A DNA stretch of 64,000 nucleotides from Flavobacterium frigidimaris. Lineage in GTDB: Bacteria > Bacteroidota > Bacteroidia > Flavobacteriales > Flavobacteriaceae. A program made the position numbers and the translations under genes. Location of the stretch: NCBI GenBank assembly GCA_900129595.1, contig FQWG01000021.1:32534-96533 (forward strand), read 5' to 3'. The notes beneath the pieces are model-generated. The model was not told the origin of the DNA and did no database searches. It was given only the letters and a program-made list of their open reading frames with translations. Positions 26,445 to 34,364 of the stretch are shown here, piece by piece. Every line of letters starts with the position of its first letter. The first letter of the stretch is position 1.

Positions 26445-26684
26445 TACATCACACACGGCTTATTTGCGGGATAGACTTAGATACTATTTCTGCCACAAAA
26501 AGCTAAGGCGAATTCGGCAGACATTTAGCCTTAAACGGTTTTGTAACAGACTTGTGGCTCATGTGTGTCTTGAATAATACAAATCTAGAAAAATAAGGCT
26601 ATAGGAAGTGTAGATTAGAAACTGCATTACACCGTTCGAAGCATGAAAATTGCTTTATCTCTCAATTAACTATTCTTTAATTTC

Positions 26685-26711
26685 AATTGTGCCTACAGTG
26701 TAGACATAATT
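26685..26711. repeat. Palindrome AATTGTGCCTACA-G-TGTAGACATAATT
   Basis: 13-nt arms with two mismatches. It lies just beyond the decayed 3' end of the minus-strand DUF1016 remnant, mirroring the copy just beyond the intact YhcG gene. Confidence 0.75.
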
Positions 26712-26744
26712 GGATTTGAAATTTATTCAGAAAGGTATTTTCTT

Positions 26745-27205
26745 TCTATTTTTTCTTTTGCCTCAGTTAATAACGAATGAATTTTTCTAACTCATACAAT
26801 GCTGCCTGTTCTAAGTCCTTTTCTAAATAGCCATTCGCTAGATTTAAAAAATCCAGTAAATATATTGTAAATTCTTATCAGAAACAGGTATTTGTAAGTT
26901 TGCTATTTCTGTACGTACAAAAGTTTTCTTTTCTATCTGTTTTCACAGCTCCCTTACACTCATTAATTAACTGTTAACCTGATTTGCATAAAAGATCATG
27001 GCATGATGATTTTTTATGGGTAATAATTCAATAAAATGTGACCAGCTTAATTTTTGAGAGAATACTATTACCATTGTCTTATCTTAAAATTGTTCTGCAA
27101 AACGAAGCATTCGTCTTAATTTTTTTTCAGTAAAACTTCTGCCATATTTAGTTTCTAATTTTGCCGACACTGTCGGGACAATTTGTTTTCCATATTCAGC
27201 ACCAT
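26745..27205 (-). pseudogene. Decayed second YhcG/DUF1016 gene
   Basis: The minus strand reads AEYGKQIVPTVSAKLETKYG, then RSFTEKKLRRMLRFAEQF followed by a stop. After frame changes it continues with FSQKLSWSHFIELLPI, MSVREL, KTFVRTEIANLQIP and KDLEQAALYELEKFI. This is the order of the DUF1016_N domain and nuclease start in YhcG proteins. Several stops and shifts and the loss of both ends make it a pseudogene. It differs clearly from the intact gene 1 kb away, so it is a separate acquisition, not a recent duplicate. Confidence 0.75.
27157..27183. repeat. Palindrome AATTTTGCCGACA-C-TGTCGGGACAATT
   Basis: 13-nt arms with two mismatches. It lies inside the DUF1016 remnant, in the IVPTVSAKL reading on the minus strand. 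Confidence 0.75.
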
Positions 27206-27546
27206 CACGTCAACGTTACTGATTTTGAGATTGGAAATACAAAACGAATAACCAATCAATTAGGCTATATTAAGTACAATGAAAATACAGGATTTAATGA
27301 TAAAGCTATTATTTCAATATAAACTGATTTCTTTTATAGAATAATCACTATACTTTATTTATTCATTAATAAATTAATTTTCAATATAATAAACCTATAC
27401 TTGCACAATAAACTTATATGGTTTACTATTAATTTTATTAGTTTATTATGGAAAAATTAAAAGACAATATCCAACAAATACTTAGTGTACAACTCGAAAT
27501 AAAAAGAGTTACAAAATGAACAATTGAATAAGTTGCCTTACTGTTT

Positions 27547-27584
27547 ACTAATTTTAACACAACCAAATATACTAATTAAAGCAC
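27547..27584 (+). repeat. Iteron-like repeat, copy 2
   Basis: ACTAATTTTAACAC and ACTAATTAAAGCAC, 24 bp apart, within about 55 bp that match 25922-25976 closely. The two arrays are direct repeats 1,620 bp apart and bracket the decayed segment. Confidence 0.65.
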
Positions 27585-27688
27585 GTTTGATTTTACTTTT
27601 TTTTGCAAACCAACGACTAAGCTGATATGAAAAATTGGACTAAAAATTGAATCAATAAAAAAAATACAAAATTCAAAAATATCAATAA

Positions 27689-28612
27689 TTAAAATCTCGC
27701 CAATCGTTCTTTCATCAGTTTAAAATACTTTTCTTTCATTGCTTCAGACAAAAAAGAAATCTCAATTAATTCATTCCATTTCATTGTCTTCTCAAACATT
27801 GATTTTAAAGCGCTATCGATAATTTTGTCATTTAACCCTAATCTTTCTTTTCCAAAGTAATCAATAAAATCACCAGCTTTAAAATTATTTTTTTTTCCTT
27901 TTAATTTAAGAGCCATTTCTTCCTGCGGATTTTTTATAGCAATAGACGAATTCAGGAAATCATAAGCAGGCGTTAGAGTTGTTTTTCCTGATTTTGTTAT
28001 CAAGGAAAAGTTTTTGAGATGCATGTCTTCATTACCAGTGATAAAACAGAATAGAATTCTCTTAAAAAACTCTGCTTTTTCAATTGAAGGAAATGTACAA
28101 AAGTCCTCTATCACTTTTACAATTTTCTCCATCGTAAAATTATATTTAGTATCCCTGGAACTCCCTGTCAGCTGTGCAAAATCTTCAGTGGCATATTTCC
28201 TGCCTTTACCATACCGGTCAAACCTTTTTATGAAATAAGATTTCGAATTATCTTTAGAATATATCAGTCCGTGAAGTGGTACTTCAATTCCATAAACCTT
28301 AGCCATTCGCATAGTAAGATCTTCATTTTCGGGTAATTCCGGAAATATATCGCTCTGCGGTTTGATAATAAAATTACCGTACTGATCTACAATTTCAAAT
28401 TGCTGGTTTTTAACCGATAATACGGCGCTTAATTTAGGCTGAACGCCCTGAATTGATAACTTAGTTGCTCTATTTGCTGCTTCCTGACGTAGTTCTGATG
28501 CAGAAAAAGGAAGCGTTTCTAATGAGAGCAATTTAGAAGATAATAATTTCAAGCCTTCTATGCTATAAAGATCTCCTCCGCAAGGTTTATAAGTAATTGG
28601 ACATCTATTCAT
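27689..28612 (-). CDS. hipT: HipT-like Ser/Thr kinase toxin (HipA C-terminal kinase)
   Basis: This 307-residue HipA-family kinase lacks the N-terminal subdomain of classical HipA (about 440 residues), which is encoded separately just upstream. It has the glycine-rich loop KLSIQGVQPKLS (51-62, with Ser53 as a candidate autophosphorylation site), Lys84 in FIIKP, the catalytic loop GNEDMHLKN (Asp196, Asn201) and the metal-binding YDF (Asp218). In E. coli O127 HipT phosphorylates tryptophanyl-tRNA synthetase; the target here is unknown. Its start overlaps hipS by 8 nt, indicating coupling. The order B-S-T matches HipBST modules. Confidence 0.88.
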   Translation of the reverse strand: MNRCPITYKPCGGDLYSIEGLKLLSSKLLSLETLPFSASELRQEAANRATKLSIQGVQPKLSAVLSVKNQQFEIVDQYGNFIIKPQSDIFPELPENEDLTMRMAKVYGIEVPLHGLIYSKDNSKSYFIKRFDRYGKGRKYATEDFAQLTGSSRDTKYNFTMEKIVKVIEDFCTFPSIEKAEFFKRILFCFITGNEDMHLKNFSLITKSGKTTLTPAYDFLNSSIAIKNPQEEMALKLKGKKNNFKAGDFIDYFGKERLGLNDKIIDSALKSMFEKTMKWNELIEISFLSEAMKEKYFKLMKERLARF

Positions 28613-28919
28613 CGCTTTCAGCTTTAACTGTTACTGCCCCCACCAGATCATTTCCTACAGCCATAAGCTGTGAAAAATAATCTTTCTTATCTATTTTATT
28701 TATTTTTAAAAGACCTTCAAGCATTATACCCTCTGGTAACAGCCCTTCAAAAAACGGCGGGAAATCCAGAAATGAATATTTTTTGTGGGAAGATGGCATA
28801 GTTAATGACACGGGCTCTGAAGAATAATCATCATCATAGATAAATAAATATCTTCCGCTTTTTTCTTCCATAAGCTCACCTGCCCTGGTACCGTGAACAT
28901 AAACTACTGCTTTTCTCAT
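28605..28919 (-). CDS. hipS: HipS-like protein (HipA N-terminal subdomain as a separate gene)
   Basis: This 104-residue protein corresponds to N-subdomain 1 of HipA (couple_hipA), with YVHGTRAGELMEE and the hallmark FFEGLLPEGIMLEGL. In the characterised HipBST system this small protein, not HipB, is the antitoxin that inhibits the HipT kinase. It starts 3 nt after hipB and overlaps hipT by 8 nt. The split is not a recent frameshift: both parts have good starts and match the lengths in known HipBST loci. Confidence 0.87.
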   Translation of the reverse strand: MRKAVVYVHGTRAGELMEEKSGRYLFIYDDDYSSEPVSLTMPSSHKKYSFLDFPPFFEGLLPEGIMLEGLLKINKIDKKDYFSQLMAVGNDLVGAVTVKAESDE

Positions 28920-28922
28920 CTC

Positions 28923-29132
28923 TTATTTTTTTAATGGGCTTATAAATTGAACATCAATATTCAAAACATCCAAGACTGCCATCAAACTGTCCCATCTTAC
29001 GGATTTTTTATTCTTTTCAATATCAAACACAGTTGTTTTGCCGATACCTGCTAAATCTGCTAATTGAATCTGCGTTAGTCCTGCAGCTTTACGATGTTCG
29101 TTAATAAATTGTCCTAAATCAAAATTAACCAT
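28923..29132 (-). CDS. hipB: HipB-like XRE-family DNA-binding protein
   Basis: This 69-residue protein is essentially one Cro/CI helix-turn-helix, AAGLTQIQLADLAGIGKTTV (about 16-35), followed by FDIEKNKKSVRWDSLMAVLD. It is the first gene of the module and should autoregulate it. Three near-identical 18-bp palindromes lie upstream, the nearest only 2 nt before the start codon. It is shorter than E. coli O127 HipB (about 108 residues). Confidence 0.9.
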   Translation of the reverse strand: MVNFDLGQFINEHRKAAGLTQIQLADLAGIGKTTVFDIEKNKKSVRWDSLMAVLDVLNIDVQFISPLKK

Positions 29133-29134
29133 AA

Positions 29135-29152
29135 TTACTGTCTAAGCAGTAA
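29135..29152. promoter_or_regulatory. HipB operator O1
   Basis: TTACTGTCTAAGCAGTAA is an 18-bp palindrome abutting the hipB start codon. It shares the TTAC-YG...CRGTAA frame with O2 and O3. Confidence 0.7.
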
Positions 29153-29205
29153 ATATAGTAATATTTCATCTTACAAAATTTAAAAACTATAATTTTTGAT
29201 ATTTT

Positions 29206-29223
29206 TTACCGCTTTAACAGTAA
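29206..29223. promoter_or_regulatory. HipB operator O2
   Basis: TTACCGCTTTAACAGTAA, 71 bp upstream of O1. The spacing would let dimers sit on the same face or loop the DNA. Confidence 0.65.
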
Positions 29224-29275
29224 ATAGTTGGAAATATTTAAATTAATCCAAGGTTAATACATCAATCAATAAATA

Positions 29276-29293
29276 TTACTGCCTTAGCGGTAA
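29276..29293. promoter_or_regulatory. HipB operator O3
   Basis: TTACTGCCTTAGCGGTAA, 70 bp upstream of O2. It is the most GC-rich copy and lies just before the island/receptor junction. Confidence 0.65.
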
Positions 29294-29332
29294 TATCTGT
29301 TGATAAACTGAGTTTATGCATATTTAAGATGA

Positions 29333-29768
29333 CAAGCTAAAGAAATTACTTCGTGGTATTCTTTCAATATCAACGGAAATCTGTATAAAAACACCATAGA
29401 TGCTTTTACTGTTACCAATTTATATCCTGTACCAAGCACCTATTATGGCAAAAGTCAGGAAATGGTTTCCGGAAGTGCAAAATGGAACAGTACTTTACAA
29501 TTTGATAAAACACTAAAAGGTCAGGTTTCCATTATTTATCTCGCTCCGGATATTATTCCGCAAGGAAAAGTTGGTTCAAGATTTTCTGTTGATTTAGGAT
29601 TAAAAAAGACGGTTCAAAAAGGAAAAGGGGAGGTTTTTCTAAATGCTACCGATATTTTTAATACATTAGTCCTACAAAAAAAACATAAAAGGACAAGGTT
29701 TTAGCTATATAAGTAAAGATTATTACGAAACACAAGTAGTCCGATTTGGCTATAGTTATAAGTTTTAA
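29333..29768 (+). pseudogene. 3' remnant of a TonB-dependent receptor / outer-membrane barrel gene
   Basis: An in-frame stop at 29330 precedes an open stretch reading EITSWYSFNINGNLYKN, then GSAKWNSTLQFDKTLKG and GEVFLNATDIFNTLVLQK. At the run of eight A near 29678 the frame breaks. Removing one A continues it as KNIKGQGFSYISKDYYETQ and ends RFGYSYKF at 29768, a canonical barrel C-terminus with terminal Phe. The gene has therefore lost its 5' end at the island edge and carries a homopolymer frameshift. It marks the right boundary of the island. Confidence 0.82.
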
Positions 29769-29844
29769 TTTTCTTAATAAGACGAAAAATTCAGTTTTAA
29801 TTCAGAATTGAGTTGTAAACTTAGCGCCACAATATTAAGAAAAT

Positions 29845-31803
29845 ATGAAGAAACATTTACCAAAATTTGGCAGATATTCACTGCTGTTCCATTTTATGAT
29901 CTGGTTTTTAATCGTGTCACAAATCTTACGATTTACTTTCTTTATATGGCAATATGACGAGGTTTCCTGGAATATAATTGATGTAATCAGAACTCTTTTT
30001 ACAGGTTTATTTTTTGATATTGGTACAATTACTTTTATATCACTGGCAGGAATTGTTTATTATACTATAATGCCTAACAGATTTATAGGAACCTTATTAG
30101 ATAAAATATTGGTCTGCTTTTTTACGGCATTAACCACATTTATACTTGTGTTTACCTTTTTTGCTGAATTAACATTCTGGGATGAATTTAAAACTAGGTT
30201 CAATTTTATTGCTGTAGATTACTTAATTTATACACATGAGGTTGTGGCCAATATTGAGCAATCATATCCTTTGCCGTTATTAATTGGAGGTGTATTAGTA
30301 TTAACAGCTGTTTTTCTTTTCATTTTTCACAAAAGAAAAGCTTTTACTGATACTTTTAGTTCTAAAGCTGGTTTAAAAACAAGACTTGTTGTATTGGGCT
30401 GTGCTTTGGCTATTGCTTTATTTTTTGGTTCTTTCATTCATAATTATCAGGCAGAATGGTCATCAAACCGTTATAACTCTGAAATTTCTAAATCAGGAAT
30501 TTATTCATTTTTTGCTGCCTTTAGAAACAACCAGATGAAGTATGTTGATTTCTATACTTCGATAGATAATGATAAAGCCTTTGGAATTATAAAAGAGAAA
30601 CTTAAAGATCCAAATGCACGTTATAATTCTATGGGATATTCGATCCACAGAACTATTACCGACAGTACCCCATCATTAGAAAACAAAAATGTTGTATTTG
30701 TGCTTGTAGAAAGTCTTAGCGGAAGCTTCCTGAAAGAATTTGGAAATAAGGAAAACATTACGCCTTTCATGGATAGTCTGGCCCAGAAAAGTATATTCTT
30801 TAATGATCTTTATGCAACCGGTACCAGAACAGTTCGGGGCATGGAAGCCGTTACGCTTTGCATACCTCCGACTCCCGGACAATCTATCGTAAAACGACCT
30901 GAAAACCAGAATCTTTATACCGTTTGCAGTGTTTTTAAATCAAGAGCTTATGATTGTAATTTCTTTTACGGCGGCGATGGTTATTTTGATAATATGAATG
31001 CTTATTTTGGAGGAAATGGTTTTACAATTTATGATCGCGGACGTGGAAGTGTTTTGAGCGATAAGATAAAAACAACACGAAATAATATCAATGATAAAGA
31101 AGTAACTTTTGAAAATGCATGGGGAATTTGTGATGAAGATATTTTTAATAAAATGCTTAAAGTTGCCGATGCCCAATACAAAGACAAAAAGCCTTTCTTT
31201 AATTTTGTAATGACAACCTCTAATCACAGGCCTTTTACTTATCCTGAAGGAAAAATTGATATTCCGTCAGGAACAAGCCGTGAAGGTGCTGTAAAATATA
31301 CTGATTTTGCTTTAAGGCAATTATTCAAAAAAGCAAGTACGAAACCCTGGTTTAAAAATACTGTATTTGTGATCATTGCAGACCATTGCGCGAGCAGTGC
31401 AGGAAAAGACGAGATTGATGTTGCCAATTATCATATTCCGGCCTTTATTGTCAACTTACCAGAGCAATACAACCAGAAAATAATGAAACAATGTTCCCAA
31501 ATTGATCTTTGGCCCACTTTGTTTTCAATTTTTCACTGGAATTATGAATCTGATTTTTTTGGAAAAAACGTGCTTGATTCAAAATTTGAACAGCGAGCCC
31601 TTATGGGAACGTATCGTAAACTTGTTTTGATGAAAAAAGAAAAAGTAATGATTCTTTCCGATCAGAAAAAACAAGCTTTTTACAGTTGGAACAAAAGCGA
31701 TAACAGCTTAAAAGCAATACCAATGAATCAGTCCTTTTTGGATGAAACCATTTCGTGGTATCAAACTGCAGATTACCTTTTTACAAATAAACTTTTAAAA
31801 TAA
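29845..31803 (+). CDS. LtaS-like sulfatase-fold membrane enzyme (alkaline phosphatase superfamily)
   Basis: This 652-residue protein has about five N-terminal membrane segments (about 15-200) and an extracytoplasmic sulfatase-type domain (about 285-560). Visible features are VVFVLVESLSGSF (metal-binding Glu), GTRTVRGMEAV (nucleophile-Thr region), FFYGGDGYFDNMNAYFGG and FVIIADHCA (late metal-binding Asp-His). Relatives transfer phosphoglycerol or phosphoethanolamine to membrane glycans. No substrate is known in flavobacteria. A lipid kinase gene follows 3 nt downstream, which could recycle the diacylglycerol released by such a transferase. Confidence 0.85.
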   Translation: MKKHLPKFGRYSLLFHFMIWFLIVSQILRFTFFIWQYDEVSWNIIDVIRTLFTGLFFDIGTITFISLAGIVYYTIMPNRFIGTLLDKILVCFFTALTTFILVFTFFAELTFWDEFKTRFNFIAVDYLIYTHEVVANIEQSYPLPLLIGGVLVLTAVFLFIFHKRKAFTDTFSSKAGLKTRLVVLGCALAIALFFGSFIHNYQAEWSSNRYNSEISKSGIYSFFAAFRNNQMKYVDFYTSIDNDKAFGIIKEKLKDPNARYNSMGYSIHRTITDSTPSLENKNVVFVLVESLSGSFLKEFGNKENITPFMDSLAQKSIFFNDLYATGTRTVRGMEAVTLCIPPTPGQSIVKRPENQNLYTVCSVFKSRAYDCNFFYGGDGYFDNMNAYFGGNGFTIYDRGRGSVLSDKIKTTRNNINDKEVTFENAWGICDEDIFNKMLKVADAQYKDKKPFFNFVMTTSNHRPFTYPEGKIDIPSGTSREGAVKYTDFALRQLFKKASTKPWFKNTVFVIIADHCASSAGKDEIDVANYHIPAFIVNLPEQYNQKIMKQCSQIDLWPTLFSIFHWNYESDFFGKNVLDSKFEQRALMGTYRKLVLMKKEKVMILSDQKKQAFYSWNKSDNSLKAIPMNQSFLDETISWYQTADYLFTNKLLK

Positions 31804-31806
31804 ATA

Positions 31807-32685
31807 ATGACTCATATTCATTTTATTATTAATCCGATTTCAGGAAGCGGCAAACATAATCTTGCCGCCTCTTATATTCTTCAGCATTTTCCAGCCTCAG
31901 AATATCAAATTGCAGTGGATTATACCAATCACAAAACACATGCTGTTGAATTAACAAAAGCAGCAGTAAAACAGAATCCTGATTATATTGTAGCTTGTGG
32001 CGGAGATGGTACGATTAACGAAGTTGCCTCTTGTTTAGTAAACACCACAATTGTTTTGGGAATTATTCCGGTAGGATCTGGAAATGGTCTTGCATCAAAC
32101 TTAAATATCCCAAGAGATTTTAAAAAAGCTATTGACATTATCAAAAAAGGGGAAACAACTTTTATGGATGTTGGAAAAATAAATGATTTTTACTTTTTTA
32201 GCAATATGGGAATTGGTATTGATGCTTTAATTATTAAAAAATACGAACGTTCCGGTAACAGAACATTATCTTCTTATGTAAAAGCGGCACTTTCGTCAAG
32301 TTTTCAGTACGAAGCCAAACAGGCAATTATATCATTTGAGGATCAGAAGATAGAAGTTAATCCGTTTATGCTTTTTATCTCCAATTCAAACGAAATGGGA
32401 TATAATATGAGCTTAACGCCAAAAGCAAGCCTTAGTGATGGACTATTAGATATGGTAATTATCCCGGAATTATCTTTTATCCAAAAACTCTTATTGGGAT
32501 TTAATGTGCTTAGAAATACAATTGAAAAATTTAAAAAAGCAAAACATTATTTAGTAAATGAAGTGCACATCAAAATGCCCCAAAAGATCTATATAGACGC
32601 ACAGATCGATGGTGAACAGTACCATATAAAAACTAATATCATAAATGTACGCATCTTGCCCAAAGCTTTGAAGGTACTGGTTTAA
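31807..32685 (+). CDS. Diacylglycerol kinase catalytic-domain lipid kinase (YegS/DgkB type)
   Basis: This 292-residue soluble kinase begins FIINPISGSGKHN and has the nucleotide-binding signature VACGGDGTINEVA (about 58-70) and GSGNGLASNL (about 96-105). The family phosphorylates diacylglycerol or related lipids at the membrane surface. Its coupling to the LtaS-like gene suggests it salvages diacylglycerol left after head-group transfer, as DgkB does with LTA synthesis in firmicutes. This is inference from gene order. Confidence 0.9.
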   Translation: MTHIHFIINPISGSGKHNLAASYILQHFPASEYQIAVDYTNHKTHAVELTKAAVKQNPDYIVACGGDGTINEVASCLVNTTIVLGIIPVGSGNGLASNLNIPRDFKKAIDIIKKGETTFMDVGKINDFYFFSNMGIGIDALIIKKYERSGNRTLSSYVKAALSSSFQYEAKQAIISFEDQKIEVNPFMLFISNSNEMGYNMSLTPKASLSDGLLDMVIIPELSFIQKLLLGFNVLRNTIEKFKKAKHYLVNEVHIKMPQKIYIDAQIDGEQYHIKTNIINVRILPKALKVLV

Positions 32686-32688
32686 TTT

Positions 32689-32732
32689 ATCTCTGAATAA
32701 ATCCTGAATCAGAATTTATTCAGAGATTTTTT
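32689..32732. terminator. Convergent-gene terminator
   Basis: A perfect 13-bp stem ATCTCTGAATAAA/TTTATTCAGAGAT with a 13-nt loop, followed by TTTTTT on the plus strand. It separates the lipid kinase gene from the convergent GT9 remnant. Confidence 0.88.
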
Positions 32733-32736
32733 TGAA

Positions 32737-33393
32737 TCATCCCAGTAAAATACGGTCCATTTCTAGTATGTATAAATTTTTATTGACCTTGATCTTAGTA
32801 TCAATTCCGATACTGCCGTCACCGTAAGGTTCATATTTTTTACAATTGGAAACTGAAAAAAGCACAACTACCGGTACATGAACCGATTTTGCTAAATGCA
32901 TAATACCGCTATCGGCACCAATAAAAATTGCCGTATTAGCTATTACCGAACCTATCTCACGAATGTCTTTACTATAAAAACTGGTAGCCTTAAATCGAAT
33001 TTGAGAAGCATTTTCCAAAGGCAGGATTTCAATAATATTATAATCCCGCTCATATTTTCTTTTTAACAGTTCATAAAAATCACTCCACCATAACTCCGAA
33101 TAACATTTATCACTTGTTGCATAAGTAAATATGGCAATTGTCTGCTTTTGGTTTCCAAATTTTCCATTAAGAATTTTTCTACCTTGGTCGATTTCTTCTT
33201 TACTTAAAGCAAGATCAATAGTGCCAACTGGATTAGAATTTGTGTTAATACCCAAAGCCTTTAGATATTCCCTGAAATTATACACCGGATATTTGGCAAT
33301 ATGATGATAATCTTCTCGCTTTTCCTCATCATCATTTATAGTATCGCCATAAAATTTATAAGTTGCATTTGAAGAAACTTTCTGAAGTTTCAA
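32737..33393 (-). pseudogene. 5'-truncated GT9-family glycosyltransferase (heptosyltransferase-like)
   Basis: The minus-strand frame encodes the C-terminal half of a GT9 protein, including the nucleotide-sugar loop AIFIGADSGIMHLAKSVHVP and VVLFSVSNCKKYEPYG. Full GT9 proteins have about 340 residues; here there are about 218. No ATG start exists: the only start in frame is a TTG two codons after a stop, and the nearest ATG further upstream (33432) runs into that stop. The acceptor-binding N-terminal domain is missing, so it is probably inactive. Confidence 0.7.
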
Positions 33394-33656
33394 TGGAATT
33401 CAGAAGTAAATAGCGTAAAATTTTATATTCATTTGTCGATGAGTTTAAAATTTAAAAAGAAAAAAATCCTGTATCGTTCTAAAATTTAAGCAATTAAAAT
33501 AAAAAAATACCATCCCTGGTCTTAAAAAAAGTTATTATCTTGCTAAAGAATAAGAAGAGAATTACAAAAACAGCAGTATAGCTTTACAATCTGACTTTGA
33601 GTTTATTTTCAAGAGCCAGTAGTAGCTTGTTCTGGCATTAAAATATCGGTTTGACT

Positions 33657-34364
33657 ATGAATTGCATTATTGTTGACGATGAAGAAATGGCAAGAGCCAT
33701 CATAGAAAAAATGATTGAGAACACCCCTCAATTAAACTTGTTACAAGAGTTTTCAAATGCTATGCATGCCATAAAATACTTGAATCAGAATGAGGTCGAT
33801 TTAATTTTTCTGGATATCCACATGCCTGATTTTACAGGTTTCGATTTTATTCAAACAATTAAAAGTCCTCCCAGAATTATACTGATCACTTCTGATAAGA
33901 ATTTTGCTATCGAAGCTTTTGAATACGACTGTATTGTTGATTATTTAGTAAAACCTATTACAGAAGATCGTTTTCAAAAAGCAATACAAAAAGCCAATGC
34001 AATGCCATTATCTACGAAATTAATTGTAAATAAAGAGGTAAAAGAAGATAATGCAAATGAATTTTACATTAATATTGATCGCCGTTTAATCAAAATTGAA
34101 TTTGCTTTGGTTAATATTGTAGAAGCCAAAGGAGATTATATTCATATCAAGACGGAAAACAAAAACTATGTAGTTCACTCCACTCTTAAAAAAATTGAAG
34201 ACAAATTACCTAAAGATTTGTTTTTGAAAGTACATCGCTCCTTTATCATCAATACCAAAAAAATTATTGACATTGAAGACAATAGTGTCTTAATTGGTAA
34301 AGATGTCATTCCTGTAAGTCGTGCCAATCGGCCAGATTTAATGAAACGCTTGAATTTATTGTAG
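33657..34364 (+). CDS. LytTR-family response regulator
   Basis: This 235-residue regulator has a receiver domain (1-120: VDDEE, phospho-acceptor Asp53 in DLIFLDIHMPDF, Lys99 in YLVKPI) and a LytTR DNA-binding domain (about 130-235, with IVEAKGDYIHIKT and LFLKVHRSFIINT). The ATG at 33657 is preferred over an in-frame TTG at 33651. No LytS-type kinase gene is adjacent. It lies directly upstream of the exopolysaccharide operons, whose promoters share paired boxes with LytTR-like geometry, so it is the leading candidate regulator. That link is inferred. Confidence 0.92.
   Translation: MNCIIVDDEEMARAIIEKMIENTPQLNLLQEFSNAMHAIKYLNQNEVDLIFLDIHMPDFTGFDFIQTIKSPPRIILITSDKNFAIEAFEYDCIVDYLVKPITEDRFQKAIQKANAMPLSTKLIVNKEVKEDNANEFYINIDRRLIKIEFALVNIVEAKGDYIHIKTENKNYVVHSTLKKIEDKLPKDLFLKVHRSFIINTKKIIDIEDNSVLIGKDVIPVSRANRPDLMKRLNLL

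Larger units (their letters stand above)
25834..27688. other. 1.86-kb gene-poor, decayed and repeat-rich part of the island
   Basis: No intact gene is supported. The stretch holds four long palindromes, two copies of an iteron-like repeat array (25922 and 27542), a GATAA tandem repeat, the minus-strand remains of a second DUF1016 gene (26745-27205) and an orphan plus-strand open stretch ending at 27322 (reads RITNQLGYIKYNENTGF). A 23-codon ORF starts at 27449 (MEKLKDNIQQILS) and may be the stump of a regulator. The signs are of repeated insertion and decay. Confidence 0.6.

Noticed and set aside
28605..28612. A frameshift splitting a classical HipA gene into two ORFs.
   Set aside because: Both parts have the lengths, starts and order of known HipBST modules, so the split is the natural form.
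33423..33455. Similarity between the DNA before the GT9 remnant and that before the IS6 transposase (CATTTGTCGATGAGTTT versus CATTTTTTGATGAGTTT).
   Set aside because: Short and AT-rich, no IS ends near 33.4 kb; probably coincidence, though an IS scar cannot be excluded.
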